Assembly: GCA_019056595.1 (NCBI GenBank)
Contig: CP036163.1
Coordinates: forward strand, 4,712,001 to 4,776,000
Length of the DNA stretch: 64,000 nucleotides
Direction of reading: 5' to 3'
Origin: Pectobacterium atrosepticum
GTDB taxonomy: Bacteria; Pseudomonadota; Gammaproteobacteria; Enterobacterales; Enterobacteriaceae
Positions within the stretch are counted from its first letter, which is position 1. Every line of letters begins with the position of its first letter. A program made the position numbers and the translations under genes. The notes beneath the pieces were generated by a model. The model had not been told where the DNA came from. It worked only from the letters and a program-made list of their open reading frames with translations, and ran no database searches. Positions 43,916 to 53,833 of the stretch are shown here, piece by piece.

Positions 43916-45337
43916 TTAATAATAGCCAATCAGTTTCCACCAGACTAAGCCGACGATAAAAATCAGGGCGACGTTAAACGTGACGATACAGAAATTGATT
44001 TTATAGAAACGGTGCCGTTCAAAATATCCCTGAGCAAAATAGATAGGGCCGGGGCCACCGCCGTATTCGGTATTTCCCCACATCAGGTTGCTAAAAATCC
44101 CAAAACAGATGGCAACCATCATGGGCGGGGCGCCTGCGGCTATTGCGGTGGCAGCGAAGGGCGCATAAAGCGCGGCGACGTGCCCAGAGGCGGTAGCAAA
44201 CAGATAATGCACATAGATATAGAGGATGCCGAGAATAACGAAGGTTTCCATCGCGCCGAAGCCCTGTATGGAGTTACCCAGCTTGACGGTCATCCACTTA
44301 ATAAAGCCAAGGTCAGACAACCCTGCGGCGAGGCTGATAATGACGCTGAACCAGATGACTGTATCCCAGGCCGCGCGATCGCTGAGTACCTCTTTCCACT
44401 GGACGGCCTGAGTGACGAACAGGTAGGCAACTAATGCCAGCCCGACGGACGTGGCAGAGAAACCGGTGATCAGGCTGGTGCCCCAGCCGAGCAGCGCGAG
44501 CACAAAACCAAACGCCACTTTTTTCTCTGCCGATTTCATGTTCCCCAATTCCACCAGTGACCGGCGTCCCATCTCCTTGGCTTCTGGTGTTTTTTTCAAT
44601 TCCGGGTTCAGAATTTTGTAAACCAGCAGTGGCATGAGGCAGAAGCAGCACATTGCAGGTACGACAGCGGCAATAAACCAGCCGCCCCAGGTAATGTCCA
44701 CGCCTAATGAGGTTTTTGCTAGGCTGCCAACCAGCGGATTGGCGGCCATGCCAGTGAGAAAAATCGCGCCGGTGATCGGCGTAAACTGAAAGCAGACCAT
44801 GATCAGAAAATCCCCGATCTTTTTACCGCTAACGCCGGGTGTTGAGCCTAATACTTCATTAATTGAACGCGCGATGGGAAAGATAATTCCGCCCGAACGT
44901 GCGGTGACGGATGGCATAGCGGGCGCCATGATCAGGTCGGAGACGCCCAGTGAATAAGCGATCCCCAAACTGCTTCCGCCGAATAGCGACAGCATTTTGT
45001 AGGCGATGCGTTTTCCTAAGCCGGATGTGACAAAGCCCAGTGAGAGGATATAGGCACAAAAGATGAGCCAGACGGTGCCGCTGGAAAAACCGGCCAGCGC
45101 TTTAGCTTCTGTTAATGTTCCCGTGAAAATGGTGATGCAAAGGACAAGCAGCATAATCGCGCCCGACGGCAGAGGCTGCGTCAATATTGCTGCGATAGTG
45201 GCGGCAAAAATCGCGAACATATGCCATGCCTGTGGCGTAAGGCCATCAGGGACCGGAGAAAACCAGATAATTAGGCCCAGCAGGAGAGGAATAATAACCG
45301 CGACTATTTTTTTCTTGGTGGATGATTCGGATGACAT
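43916..45337 (-). CDS. DASS-family dicarboxylate/citrate-type transporter
   Basis: 473 residues with about 12 membrane segments. The order of conserved blocks (LTPQAWHMFAIFAATI, FSSGTVWLIFCAYILSLGF, RSGGIIFPIARSINE, then ATASGHVAALYAPF) is that of the CitT/TtdT branch of divalent anion:sodium symporters. Substrates in the branch are citrate, tartrate, succinate and similar acids; the one here is not evident. It follows the lyase gene on the same strand by about 145 bases and probably imports its substrate or a related acid. Confidence 0.9.
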   Translation of the reverse strand: MSSESSTKKKIVAVIIPLLLGLIIWFSPVPDGLTPQAWHMFAIFAATIAAILTQPLPSGAIMLLVLCITIFTGTLTEAKALAGFSSGTVWLIFCAYILSLGFVTSGLGKRIAYKMLSLFGGSSLGIAYSLGVSDLIMAPAMPSVTARSGGIIFPIARSINEVLGSTPGVSGKKIGDFLIMVCFQFTPITGAIFLTGMAANPLVGSLAKTSLGVDITWGGWFIAAVVPAMCCFCLMPLLVYKILNPELKKTPEAKEMGRRSLVELGNMKSAEKKVAFGFVLALLGWGTSLITGFSATSVGLALVAYLFVTQAVQWKEVLSDRAAWDTVIWFSVIISLAAGLSDLGFIKWMTVKLGNSIQGFGAMETFVILGILYIYVHYLFATASGHVAALYAPFAATAIAAGAPPMMVAICFGIFSNLMWGNTEYGGGPGPIYFAQGYFERHRFYKINFCIVTFNVALIFIVGLVWWKLIGYY

Positions 45338-45483
45338 AGCGTCCCCTTAATCGTGCAAGCAATGGTTATCCGTTATCGTTCCCGGCAACAGAGAGCCTAC
45401 CCAGACGCGTTATTATCTTGCGTCTGGGGAATATCGATCTCAGTTTGTGAATTAGGGAGATACCGGATAATTACCGGTGATGA

Positions 45484-46833
45484 CTATTTTCTTTCCATTT
45501 TATTTACTACCTGGTCAACCATTTCAGGGGCGCTCCCCAAATAGTTGACGGGGTTGGTCAGGTCTTCGATTAATTTGGGATCGAGGCGGCTAGCGACGCT
45601 TGGCATAGCATTGAGAACATCGGCCAGCGTGCCGCCTTTCTCATTTACGATACGGCAGGCATCGTAGACGATGTCATGCGCTTCCTGACGACCAATATAC
45701 GGTGCCAGCCCCATCATCACAGCTTCTGCCACAATCAGGCCGTTGGTCATATTGAGGTTTTTCAGCATCATCTTCTCATCAACAATGAGGCCGTCTAGCA
45801 TGAACTTGGCTTGATGAAGTGCGCCTGCGGAGAGAATGAAACTTTCCGGGATGGCGATCCACTCCGCATGCCAGGGGCCTGTGGCGCGTTCCAGATCTTG
45901 CACCATCGCATCCAGCATTAACCCAGCCTGTTGACGAACGCCTTTGGAACAGGCCAGCATCAGTTCGCTGGAAATAGGGTTACGCTTTTGCGGCATGGTG
46001 CTGCTGGCTCCACGGCCTTTGACAAACGGTTCATACAGTTCGCCGAATTCGTTGGAGGCCATCAGCATGACGTCATAGCCAATTTTCCCTAATGAACCGG
46101 TGATTACCGCTAGCAGGTTGACGGCTTCGGCAAACCCATCACGAGCCACATGCCAGGTTGAGGTCGGTACACCCAGTCCAAGCTCTGCCATCAGTGCTTT
46201 TTGCACCGCGAGCCCTTTGTCACCCAATGAGGCGAGTGTCCCTGCTGCACCCGCGAACTCTCCCACCAGCACGCGAGGACGTAGCTGTGCGAGGCGCTCG
46301 GCATGGCGATCGAACATATCCAACCAGATGGCCGCTTTGTAGCCGAATGTAATCGGTAGCGCCTGTTGTAAATGGGTACGCCCAGCCATTGGCGTATTGC
46401 GGTAACGCACGGCCAGTCTGGCTAAAATAGAACGTAGTGCGTCGATATCTGCTTCAATTAACGCGAATGCATCACGGATTTGTAGCACCACGGCCGTATC
46501 CATAATGTCCTGTGTCGTTGCGCCCCAGTGTACATAGCCGCCAGATTGGCCGGCCTGCTTGGAAATCTGGTGTACTAGCGGCAGGATAGGGTAGCCCACA
46601 ATTTCTGTTTCGTGGCGCAGCAGCTCAAAATCGAGCGTGTCGGCGTTACAGCTGGCTGTGATTTCTGCGGCAGCTTCTTCTGGAATCACGCCACAACGTG
46701 CTTGCGCATTGGCCAGTGCGATCTCTACTTCCACATACTTACGGACGAGTTCTCGGTCATCGAAGATTGCCCGCATTGCTGGGGTACCAAATGAATCACG
46801 GAATAGAACTGAATCAAGCACATTCGAAGCCAT
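45484..46833 (-). CDS. Fumarase/adenylosuccinate-lyase superfamily enzyme
   Basis: 449 residues. The superfamily signature SSTMPQKRNP and the HWGATTQDIMDTAVVLQ block are present, with the catalytic His in GRTHLQQALP. The protein is closest in layout to 3-carboxy-cis,cis-muconate cycloisomerase and adenylosuccinate-lyase-like members. The linked anion transporter and GntR regulator suggest breakdown of a carboxylic acid. ATG 46833 has AGGAGG; the longer frame from 46965 would translate the operator repeats (MSEHLN twice), so it is rejected. Confidence 0.88.
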   Translation of the reverse strand: MASNVLDSVLFRDSFGTPAMRAIFDDRELVRKYVEVEIALANAQARCGVIPEEAAAEITASCNADTLDFELLRHETEIVGYPILPLVHQISKQAGQSGGYVHWGATTQDIMDTAVVLQIRDAFALIEADIDALRSILARLAVRYRNTPMAGRTHLQQALPITFGYKAAIWLDMFDRHAERLAQLRPRVLVGEFAGAAGTLASLGDKGLAVQKALMAELGLGVPTSTWHVARDGFAEAVNLLAVITGSLGKIGYDVMLMASNEFGELYEPFVKGRGASSTMPQKRNPISSELMLACSKGVRQQAGLMLDAMVQDLERATGPWHAEWIAIPESFILSAGALHQAKFMLDGLIVDEKMMLKNLNMTNGLIVAEAVMMGLAPYIGRQEAHDIVYDACRIVNEKGGTLADVLNAMPSVASRLDPKLIEDLTNPVNYLGSAPEMVDQVVNKMERK

Positions 46834-46935
46834 AACGCCTCCTGAAGCGAATGTATTGGTGATAAGATGCAGACCATATCCGCGATAAAATGAAGCGTGT
46901 TTACCGCTGATGAGCGGTATGGCCTGAAGGTTTAA

Positions 46936-46994
46936 ATGTTCGGACATGTTCAAATGTTCGGACATGTTGTATTTATAAAAACATGTCCGGACAA
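46936..46994. promoter_or_regulatory. Three operator-like palindromes for the GntR regulator
   Basis: ATGTTCGGACAT at 46936-46947 and again at 46954-46965 (18 bases apart), and TGTCCGGACA within 46983-46994, a perfect palindrome. They sit between the divergent lyase and gntR genes and are the obvious binding sites for that regulator, covering both promoters. Confidence 0.75.
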
Positions 46995-47060
46995 GTTAGG
47001 GAAGCAGTGAAATGTTATTTTGTGATGCAGGGCATCAATCTTGATTAAGAGCGTGAGCCG

Positions 47061-47801
47061 ATGAAAGAACCTTTGTATAAGCGCATTGCCCGTGAACTCA
47101 GCCAGAATATAACGCTAGGCCAGTACCCAACTGGCTCGTTGATTCCCTCCGAGCTGGAGCTCTGTGAGCAGTATCAGGTTAGCCGCCATACCGTCAGGGA
47201 GGCGCTGCGCGATCTAACAGAGGCGGGTTTGCTATCCCGTCGCAAGGGCGTGGGTTCCGTTGTTGTCGATAATGATGAAAAGCGGGAACGTAACCATCCT
47301 CTGGCTAGCCTTGAGGATCTGTTTGTGTTGGCAAAAACCAACCTGCGCGTAGTGAAGAAGATTGATGAAGTCGTGGCGGATGTTGAGCTGGCAAAGATTA
47401 TTGGCGGCAAGCCGGGCGATCGTTGGTTGCATATTGCCAGTATTCGTGAAGACAGCCAGAAAAAGGACTCCCCGATATGCTGGACTGATAGCTACGTTAG
47501 CCCGGATTATGCCAAGGTCAAAAGTCTGGTACGCAGCGATCCATTTGCGTTGATTAGCGATTTGATTGAAAAGCATTATGGCGTGCAAGGGGAAGAAGTG
47601 CGCCAGACGATCTCTGCCGTTGGTGTTCCGGCCAAAATAGCGAAAACGCTGGGCGTTGACGTAGGCTACCCAGCATTAAAAATCGTACGCCATTATCTTG
47701 ACCGCTCGGGAAACGTTTTTGAAACCACGGTATCGATCCATCCAGCAGACCGATATACCTGCTCCATTACGCTTAAACGCCAAACGGGAAACCGAACGTA
47801 A
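47061..47801 (+). CDS. GntR-family regulator, HutC subgroup
   Basis: 246 residues. The N-terminal winged helix (LYKRIARELSQNITLGQYPTGSLIPSELELCEQYQVSRHTVREAL) is followed by a UTRA ligand domain (about 95-240). UTRA domains mark the HutC subgroup, which usually represses catabolic genes until a small molecule binds. It is divergent from the lyase-transporter pair and faces three palindromes, so it probably represses that pair and itself. Confidence 0.93.
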   Translation: MKEPLYKRIARELSQNITLGQYPTGSLIPSELELCEQYQVSRHTVREALRDLTEAGLLSRRKGVGSVVVDNDEKRERNHPLASLEDLFVLAKTNLRVVKKIDEVVADVELAKIIGGKPGDRWLHIASIREDSQKKDSPICWTDSYVSPDYAKVKSLVRSDPFALISDLIEKHYGVQGEEVRQTISAVGVPAKIAKTLGVDVGYPALKIVRHYLDRSGNVFETTVSIHPADRYTCSITLKRQTGNRT

Positions 47802-47924
47802 TCCGCTTGTACCTTATTGAAGCCTGCTCGCTTCCTGTCTACATGAGCCTGCATGCATAATGCAGGCACCACGCTTGTTGATTTGTTCTTGTTGATATTG
47901 TCCCTGTCGTTATTATTCTGGTTA

Positions 47925-49397
47925 CTATATTGCCCGCATTACCTGATTGCGACCCTGCTGTTTGGCCTGATAAAGCGCGATATCGGCGCGGTTAATCAGC
48001 ATACTGAGTGTCTCACCATCCCGATATTCAGCGACGCCGCAACTGACCGTCACCTGAATGATCCCTTCACGGTAGGGAAGGTGCGCTATTTCAATACTGT
48101 GGCGTAGCGCTTCGGCGCGCTGTTGCGCGGCGTTGATATCGCAATCGTCGAGTAGAATGACGAACTCTTCACCTCCCCAACGACAAGATTGATCGCTGGA
48201 GCGGGTGTTGGTCGACAATATGGCGGAAACTTCTTGTAAAACCAGATCCCCAACGTTATGGCCATACTTGTCATTAATTTTTTTGAAGTGGTCAATATCA
48301 ATGAGAAGAATGGAGAGTGACTTGTGTTGTAAGGCATTTTTCGTCCCGAGACGGCGGAATAAATAATCAAACGCTTGCCGGTTCATGAGGCCTGTTAATT
48401 TGTCGGTCGTGGCCATTTGTTCCAGACGGCGTTGATATCCGCCAATGGTCAACCACAGCAGAAGTAGGAAAAGGGCGCTGACGAACGTACTGATGCCTAG
48501 ATTTTTTAGCAACGTGGCGAACAGCCGTTTTTCACTGGGGTGACTGGTTTGCTCTACCATCAAATACCAGCCAAATTCAGGGATTAGTCGGGTGTTGAGG
48601 AAAATATGTTCCCCCTTTGACTGATATTCATAAGCGCCACCGGGGGAGGTCAAAACCGTGGTCGCGATCCGGTTCATTCCCTGCTGTTGTTGAATCTTGA
48701 GGGGGCGGTTATACGTTTCCCCATGTAAGGTAATATTACCTTCTTTATCAATAAAATAGATGGTCCGATTATAGCGCTGTTCGTATTTTTCAATAAGATG
48801 TTTAACCCGCTCAACCGGGATACCCACGCCGGTAATGCCAATAAAATTGTCTTCATAATCCATGACTTTATGGTTGATGAAGATGTCCAAACGAGTACGT
48901 TTTTCAGGATCGACACGGAGATCGACAACGTAAGGCATCTCGTCTGATAGCGTTCGGTGTTGGAAATACCATTGATCGTCTGGTGAATCCTCTGAGACGG
49001 TTTTCAGGATGCGCTGAGGATCGTAGTAGCGCTTGGTTTTATCCGAAATGAAGAAAGAAAATACGGTATCGAAGCGACGATCGATTTCTCGCAGGTAGCG
49101 AAACATGGCTTGCGGATCGCTTTCGTCCTTCAGCACCCAGTCACGTAGGAAGGTGTCGTGCGCCATCAGCGACGAAATAAAGATAGGCTTTAATAAGTCT
49201 TGCTGGATTTCAGAATAGACGTTATCACTGGTCAGCGGCAGAGTATTCTCTTCGATTTCTTCTTCTAATGATTCTTTAGCCACTTCATAACTGGTCCAGC
49301 TAATCACCAGGAATGCCGCGAGCAGCATAGTGCCGAGGATTATGATTGCGCGTGTTTTATCAAGCCAGCGTGAGTTATTGATGAATCCAGTCTGCAA
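47925..49397 (-). CDS. Membrane-bound diguanylate cyclase
   Basis: 490 residues. A first membrane segment (about 15-35), a periplasmic dCACHE-like sensor (about 50-300) and a second membrane segment (about 303-322) precede the GGDEF domain. The active site is GGEEF (CRWGGEEFVILL) and the metal-binding Asp is in LLIDIDHFKKIND, so it should make cyclic di-GMP. No inhibitory RxxD site was obvious. Single gene; the hairpin at 47847-47867 lies beyond its stop. Output processes in this group are motility, biofilm and secretion. Confidence 0.93.
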   Translation of the reverse strand: MQTGFINNSRWLDKTRAIIILGTMLLAAFLVISWTSYEVAKESLEEEIEENTLPLTSDNVYSEIQQDLLKPIFISSLMAHDTFLRDWVLKDESDPQAMFRYLREIDRRFDTVFSFFISDKTKRYYDPQRILKTVSEDSPDDQWYFQHRTLSDEMPYVVDLRVDPEKRTRLDIFINHKVMDYEDNFIGITGVGIPVERVKHLIEKYEQRYNRTIYFIDKEGNITLHGETYNRPLKIQQQQGMNRIATTVLTSPGGAYEYQSKGEHIFLNTRLIPEFGWYLMVEQTSHPSEKRLFATLLKNLGISTFVSALFLLLLWLTIGGYQRRLEQMATTDKLTGLMNRQAFDYLFRRLGTKNALQHKSLSILLIDIDHFKKINDKYGHNVGDLVLQEVSAILSTNTRSSDQSCRWGGEEFVILLDDCDINAAQQRAEALRHSIEIAHLPYREGIIQVTVSCGVAEYRDGETLSMLINRADIALYQAKQQGRNQVMRAI

Positions 49398-49672
49398 AAT
49401 AATCTCCCCAGAGAATCATTGATGAGATAGGTGAATAACCCTCTGCTTTCACCTAAAAATGGTGGTGCAACATTTTACTGGACTGACGATGTAGCATCGT
49501 AGGGTAAATGAATCGCTGACTCGTAGGGTTCAGTATAGTGGTTACATTGTGGAAGTATTAGAGCAGATTGCCGGAACGTAATGTTTTGTATTGTATTGTG
49601 GGCTTGTTAAAGCTCTCTTGTTGGTTTGATCATCCCTATGGTTAGATTCAAGCAAACAATAATGTCGGGTAG

Positions 49673-50596
49673 ATGACCATGAGCCATTATTCAGCAGCGA
49701 AGGAATCAGGCCCAACAGCGCTTTTATTGATTAATAAGCATGCGCGGAATGGTGATTCCTCTGCTCGCGATGTGAAGCAGTTATTACAGCAAAGCCAGAT
49801 TACCCTCGTCGAGCCAGATGAAAAAGACACGGGCTCATACAGCGATATTATACGTGCCTATGCGGATCGGGTTGATTTCGTCATTGTCGGCGGTGGCGAT
49901 GGCACGTTAAATTCAGCGGCTCCCGGTCTGGTCGATACCGGATTGCCGCTGGGCGTGCTGCCATTAGGAACGGCAAATGACTTTGCTCGTACGGTGGGGA
50001 TTCCCAGAGATATTCGGCAGGCCATTCAGATTATTGTCAGCGGCCAGCGGCGTGCGGTTGATTTGGGGGACGTTAACGGACATCTGTTCTTTAATGTCTC
50101 CAGCATCGGTTTTTCTGCGGCACTGGCGCGCGGGCTGTCGGCCAAGTCCAAAAAGCGCTGGGGCACATTAGGCTATGCGCTGGCGGCCTTTAAGCTGCTG
50201 AAACAAAGTCGTCCTTTCCGCGTTGAGATCGAGCATGACGGCATCAAAGAGCGGGTTAAAACCGTGCAGGTATCGGTGGGCAACGGGCGTTTCTACGGCG
50301 GTGGCATGGCGGTAGCACAGAGTGCCGCGCCCGATGATGGCCGGCTGGATGTGTATAGTCTGGAGGTTTCCCACTGGTGGGAAATAGTGGCGCTCATCCC
50401 CTTTATCCGACGGGGGACGCACGGTCGCTGGCGTAAAGTCCGCGCTTTTTCCGCCAAACAACTGACGCTGAGTACCTCAAGGCCACACGATATTAATGCG
50501 GACGGCGAGTTAATCGGCAAAACGCCAGCGGTGTTTGGGATCAGAGAAAAGGCGATTCAGGTTTTTGCGCCGCCGGTGCATGGTGATAATGGATAG
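49673..50596 (+). CDS. Diacylglycerol kinase-type lipid kinase (YegS-like)
   Basis: 307 residues. The DAGK catalytic domain has GGGDGTLNSAAPGLV, the nucleotide-binding loop, and LGTANDFART, both diagnostic. The C-terminal beta domain of YegS-like lipid kinases follows (VSVGNGRFYGGGMAVAQSA; DGE in NADGELIG). Likely substrates are phosphatidylglycerol or diacylglycerol. A second ATG six bases on is an alternative start; the ribosome-binding site is weak. Confidence 0.9.
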   Translation: MTMSHYSAAKESGPTALLLINKHARNGDSSARDVKQLLQQSQITLVEPDEKDTGSYSDIIRAYADRVDFVIVGGGDGTLNSAAPGLVDTGLPLGVLPLGTANDFARTVGIPRDIRQAIQIIVSGQRRAVDLGDVNGHLFFNVSSIGFSAALARGLSAKSKKRWGTLGYALAAFKLLKQSRPFRVEIEHDGIKERVKTVQVSVGNGRFYGGGMAVAQSAAPDDGRLDVYSLEVSHWWEIVALIPFIRRGTHGRWRKVRAFSAKQLTLSTSRPHDINADGELIGKTPAVFGIREKAIQVFAPPVHGDNG

Positions 50597-50606
50597 AGCG
50601 TAAACA

Positions 50607-50636
50607 AAACAGGGACACCGTGCAGCGTCCCTGTTT
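50607..50636. terminator. Bidirectional terminator
   Basis: AAACAGGGAC, ten-base loop, GTCCCTGTTT between the converging lipid kinase and nitroreductase genes; A and T runs flank it on the two strands. Confidence 0.85.
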
Positions 50637-50660
50637 GTTCATAAAGAATGATTCAGTGGA

Positions 50661-51260
50661 TTATTTAAATACGCGGAAACGTTCTTCAAAGGCAATGTAG
50701 GTTTTCTCACCAGCGGGTTGCTCAACGGAACCGAATGGCATTTGAGCACGCAGTTTCCAACTGGCAGGCAGATCCCACTGTGCTTTGACATCATTGTCGA
50801 TCAGCGGGTTGTAGTGCTGGAGTGAGGCACCAATTTTTTCCTGCGCCAGCGTCGACCATACGGCGAACTGGGCGATACCCGTTGAATGTTCTGACCAAAC
50901 CGGGAAGTTATCGGCATAAAGCGCGAACTTTTCCTGTAGCGCTTCAATTACGCTGGTGTCTTCAAAGAACAGGACGGTTCCCGCACCGGCGGCAAACGAA
51001 GCCAGTTTGCCTTCTGTCGGGGCAAAAGCGTCCGCAGGCACAATTTTCTTCAGTTGCTGTTTAACAATATCCCACAGTTTGTGGTGCTGCTCGCCGAACA
51101 GAATGACAACGCGAGAAGTTTGTGAATTAAAAGAGGAGGGGCTTTCATTAACGGCTTCGGTAATGAGGGCGGTAACCTGATCTTCTGATATCGGAAGTTT
51201 ATCGCCGATGGCATAGATTGAACGACGGGCCTTGATTGACTGCAAAAAAGCATTACTCAT
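50661..51260 (-). CDS. Nitroreductase-family protein
   Basis: 199 residues. It starts FLQSIKARRSIYAIGDKLPIS and has SPSSFNSQTSRVVIL, the FMN-binding start of the small nitroreductases of the Frm2/Hbn1-like group. The central GAGTVLFFEDTSVIE and the end IAFEERFRVFK also fit. It should bind FMN and reduce nitro compounds or quinones with NAD(P)H; the physiological substrate is unknown. A GGAA site precedes the ATG. Confidence 0.88.
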   Translation of the reverse strand: MSNAFLQSIKARRSIYAIGDKLPISEDQVTALITEAVNESPSSFNSQTSRVVILFGEQHHKLWDIVKQQLKKIVPADAFAPTEGKLASFAAGAGTVLFFEDTSVIEALQEKFALYADNFPVWSEHSTGIAQFAVWSTLAQEKIGASLQHYNPLIDNDVKAQWDLPASWKLRAQMPFGSVEQPAGEKTYIAFEERFRVFK

Positions 51261-51366
51261 GGTGTGTTCCTCAGTTTACATGATGACTTACCTTGATACT
51301 GTGTCACTGATTTTTCCTGTGTTCAATGACTTATCGTGCCGGATGCCAATCTTTCCACTTTCTGCT

Positions 51367-52119
51367 TTACCCGCCGCAGACGTCGCAGCGGGGATTTTTC
51401 GGCAGCGTAATTTCGCGAAATTGCAGCGTCATCGCATCGAACATCAGCAAACGACCGGTGGTCAGCTTGCCATAGCCCGTTAGCAGCTTAATGGCTTCCA
51501 TCGCCTGCAAGCTCCCGATCGTCCCCACCAGCGGCGACATCACACCCGCTTCGACGCAGGTCAGCGCATTGGCTCCGAATAGGCGGCTGAGACAATGGTA
51601 GCAAGGCTCATCGGGCTGATAGGTAAAGACGCTGATTTGGCCTTCCATCCGAATTGCTGCACCGGAGATCAGCGGCTTTTTGAGCTGAAAGCCAATACGG
51701 TTCAGGCGATTACGGATAGCAACGTTGTCGGTACAGTCCAACACCGCATCGTGCTGGCTGACCAGCTCGCTCAATGCGTCGTCATCGAGATCGCTATCAA
51801 CCGTATCAAACGAAATATGCGGGTTCATGTCGGATAACGTCAGACGCGCCGATTCGACTTTTGCCATCCCGATACGGTTATCGCGGTGCAGAACCTGACG
51901 TTGTAGGTTAGACAGAGAGACGGTATCAAAATCCAGCAGCGTCAAATGGCCTACGCCCGCCGCAGTCAGATACTGAGCGGCGGCACAGCCCAGTCCGCCT
52001 AGCCCGACAATCAGCAGGCGTGAAGCCTTGAGTTTTTCCTGCCCGTCAAAATCAAAGCCGCGCAGTACAATCTGTCGATTGTAGCGCAGCATTTCTTCAT
52101 CGCTCAGTTCCGGCAACAT
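51367..52119 (-). CDS. moeB: MoeB, molybdopterin-synthase adenylyltransferase
   Basis: 250 residues. It has the ThiF/E1-like fold with GLGGLGCAAAQYL (nucleotide binding), the conserved Asp in LDCTDNVAIRNRLN, and two Cys pairs for zinc (CYHCL and CDVCGG). It adenylates the C-terminus of MoaD in molybdenum cofactor synthesis. ATG 52119 is two bases after the moeA stop; the longer frame from 52164 would overlap moeA and lacks similarity. Confidence 0.96.
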   Translation of the reverse strand: MLPELSDEEMLRYNRQIVLRGFDFDGQEKLKASRLLIVGLGGLGCAAAQYLTAAGVGHLTLLDFDTVSLSNLQRQVLHRDNRIGMAKVESARLTLSDMNPHISFDTVDSDLDDDALSELVSQHDAVLDCTDNVAIRNRLNRIGFQLKKPLISGAAIRMEGQISVFTYQPDEPCYHCLSRLFGANALTCVEAGVMSPLVGTIGSLQAMEAIKLLTGYGKLTTGRLLMFDAMTLQFREITLPKNPRCDVCGG

Positions 52120-52121
52120 AC

Positions 52122-53357
52122 TCAGTGTCCCAGCAGCGCGTTGAAAGGTTCGATTTCTACCCATTCGCCAGCGGCAACGCGCCCACGATCCTGCTCAAGC
52201 ACGATGAAACAGTTACCGAGGCTGAAAGAGCTGAAAACGTGCGAACCCTGATGCCCAGTGGTTCTCACTTCCAGCTCTCCCTGCGCGTTGCGGCTGAAAA
52301 TGCCGCGCTGAAAATCGGTGCGTCCCGGCGTTTTTTTCAGTGCGCTGGTGGTTTTGACGCGTACACGTTGTGGCTGGTGCCATTGTGTATAGCCAGACAG
52401 GCGAGCCAGCAGCGGCTGAACCAACTGATAGAACGTTAGTGCCGCAGAAACCGGATTCCCCGGCAGACCGCAGAACCAGGCGTGGTGTAACTTGCCGAAG
52501 GCGAAAGGTTTACCGGGTTTGATCGCCAGCTTCCAGAAATGGATGTCACCCAGTTCATCCAGTATTTGCTTGGTGTAATCTGCTTCGCCAACGGAAACGC
52601 CGCCGCTGCTAATGACCAGATCGGCAAGCTGGTCTGCTTCATGGAATGCGGCACGCAGTGCGTCTGGGTCGTCGCGGATGATGCCCAGATCGTGCACGTC
52701 GCAGCCCAATTGTTCCAGCATCAAACGCACGGCGAAACGGTTGGTGTCATAAATTTGGCCGTCTTCCAGCGGCTCGCCGACGCGTTGCAGTTCATCACCG
52801 GTTGAAAACACCGCGACTTTCAGACGGCGCACCACGTCAATCTGCGCAATCCCCAGTGAAGCCAGCAGCGGCAGTTCCGCCGCGCCCAGCTTGCAACCGG
52901 CGGGCAGCACGCTGGCACCCGCCTGAATGTCTTCTCCTGGCAGACGAATATTCTGGCCGAGTTTTACCTCATGGGAGAAACGAATACCGTCCTCGCTGAC
53001 TTCAGCCTGTTCCTGCATGATCACCGTGTCTGCGCCTGCGGGAATCGGTGCACCGGTCATGATACGAATGCAGGTTCCGGCAGGCCATTCGCCCGTGAAG
53101 GGTGCGCCCGCGAATGCTTTACCCGCCAATGGCAACGGTGCGGCAGCGGACAAATCAGCGTAGCGTACGGCATAGCCATCCATCGCGGAATTGGCGAAAG
53201 GCGGGACGTTGATCGGAGAGGCGATAGCATGGGCGGTGATCCGTCCTGCGGCGTCGAACAGGGATACGCGCTCTGTCTCGGTAAGGGAAGGAACCTGAGC
53301 AAACATATTTTCCAGAGCTTGTTCAAGAGTCAGTAAACCTGAGTTAACGCTTTCCAT
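52122..53357 (-). CDS. moeA: MoeA, molybdopterin molybdenumtransferase
   Basis: 411 residues matching E. coli MoeA throughout: [47 protein letters not shown]. It inserts molybdate into adenylylated molybdopterin. ATG 53357 has GGAG upstream and gives the E. coli-type N-terminus; further in-frame ATGs upstream are rejected. It forms an operon with moeB. Confidence 0.96.
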   Translation of the reverse strand: MESVNSGLLTLEQALENMFAQVPSLTETERVSLFDAAGRITAHAIASPINVPPFANSAMDGYAVRYADLSAAAPLPLAGKAFAGAPFTGEWPAGTCIRIMTGAPIPAGADTVIMQEQAEVSEDGIRFSHEVKLGQNIRLPGEDIQAGASVLPAGCKLGAAELPLLASLGIAQIDVVRRLKVAVFSTGDELQRVGEPLEDGQIYDTNRFAVRLMLEQLGCDVHDLGIIRDDPDALRAAFHEADQLADLVISSGGVSVGEADYTKQILDELGDIHFWKLAIKPGKPFAFGKLHHAWFCGLPGNPVSAALTFYQLVQPLLARLSGYTQWHQPQRVRVKTTSALKKTPGRTDFQRGIFSRNAQGELEVRTTGHQGSHVFSSFSLGNCFIVLEQDRGRVAAGEWVEIEPFNALLGH

Positions 53358-53833
53358 CTTCACTCCACCGTTTTTCATCAATACAGTTTGTTTCATCAAT
53401 ACGACTGATTACATCAATAAGAATCGTGTTTCGCCGACGCGTTGTTTACGGGCGAAAATCGGTTTCCTATGCCAATATTAATTATGTCAGAGTTCGTAAC
53501 GTGGGTGAATGTATGCAGGTCAAGGAATGCGGCTTTTGACGTGTGGACCCCGGTTAGGTACTAAGCAACCGACGGATGGTTAAAAACAGCCGTCTTTTGT
53601 CCACAACGTGAACCATTTCGGGTAAATGTGAGTGTATCTGCGTGAGAGTTCACGCATGATGGCGCGTCTATCTAGTGGTTAACTTAATGTTATAAAAAGA
53701 ATTTTTCACTGTGTTGATTTCAGTTTCTGCTTTACATCATACCTTGCGCTAAATATAGTCGAAAACCGCTGATAATTTGTCCCTGATCGCGCTGCGCTGA
53801 TTCCAGCCGCATTTATATGGAGATTCGCCGTTC
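53358..53833. other. Divergent moeA-gsiA intergenic region
   Basis: About 475 bases. In E. coli iaaA (isoaspartyl peptidase) lies here as the first gene of the gsi operon. No trace of iaaA coding sequence is visible. Both promoters should be here. Confidence 0.5.

Noticed and set aside
46834..46965. N-terminal extension of the lyase with the repeat MSEHLN-MSEHLN
   Set aside because: It is a translation of the two operator palindromes; the true start at 46833 has a strong ribosome-binding site and family similarity.
47847..47867. Hairpin GCCTGCAT-GCATA-ATGCAGGC as terminator of gntR
   Set aside because: The stem is good but no T run follows on either strand; it is left as a simple inverted repeat.
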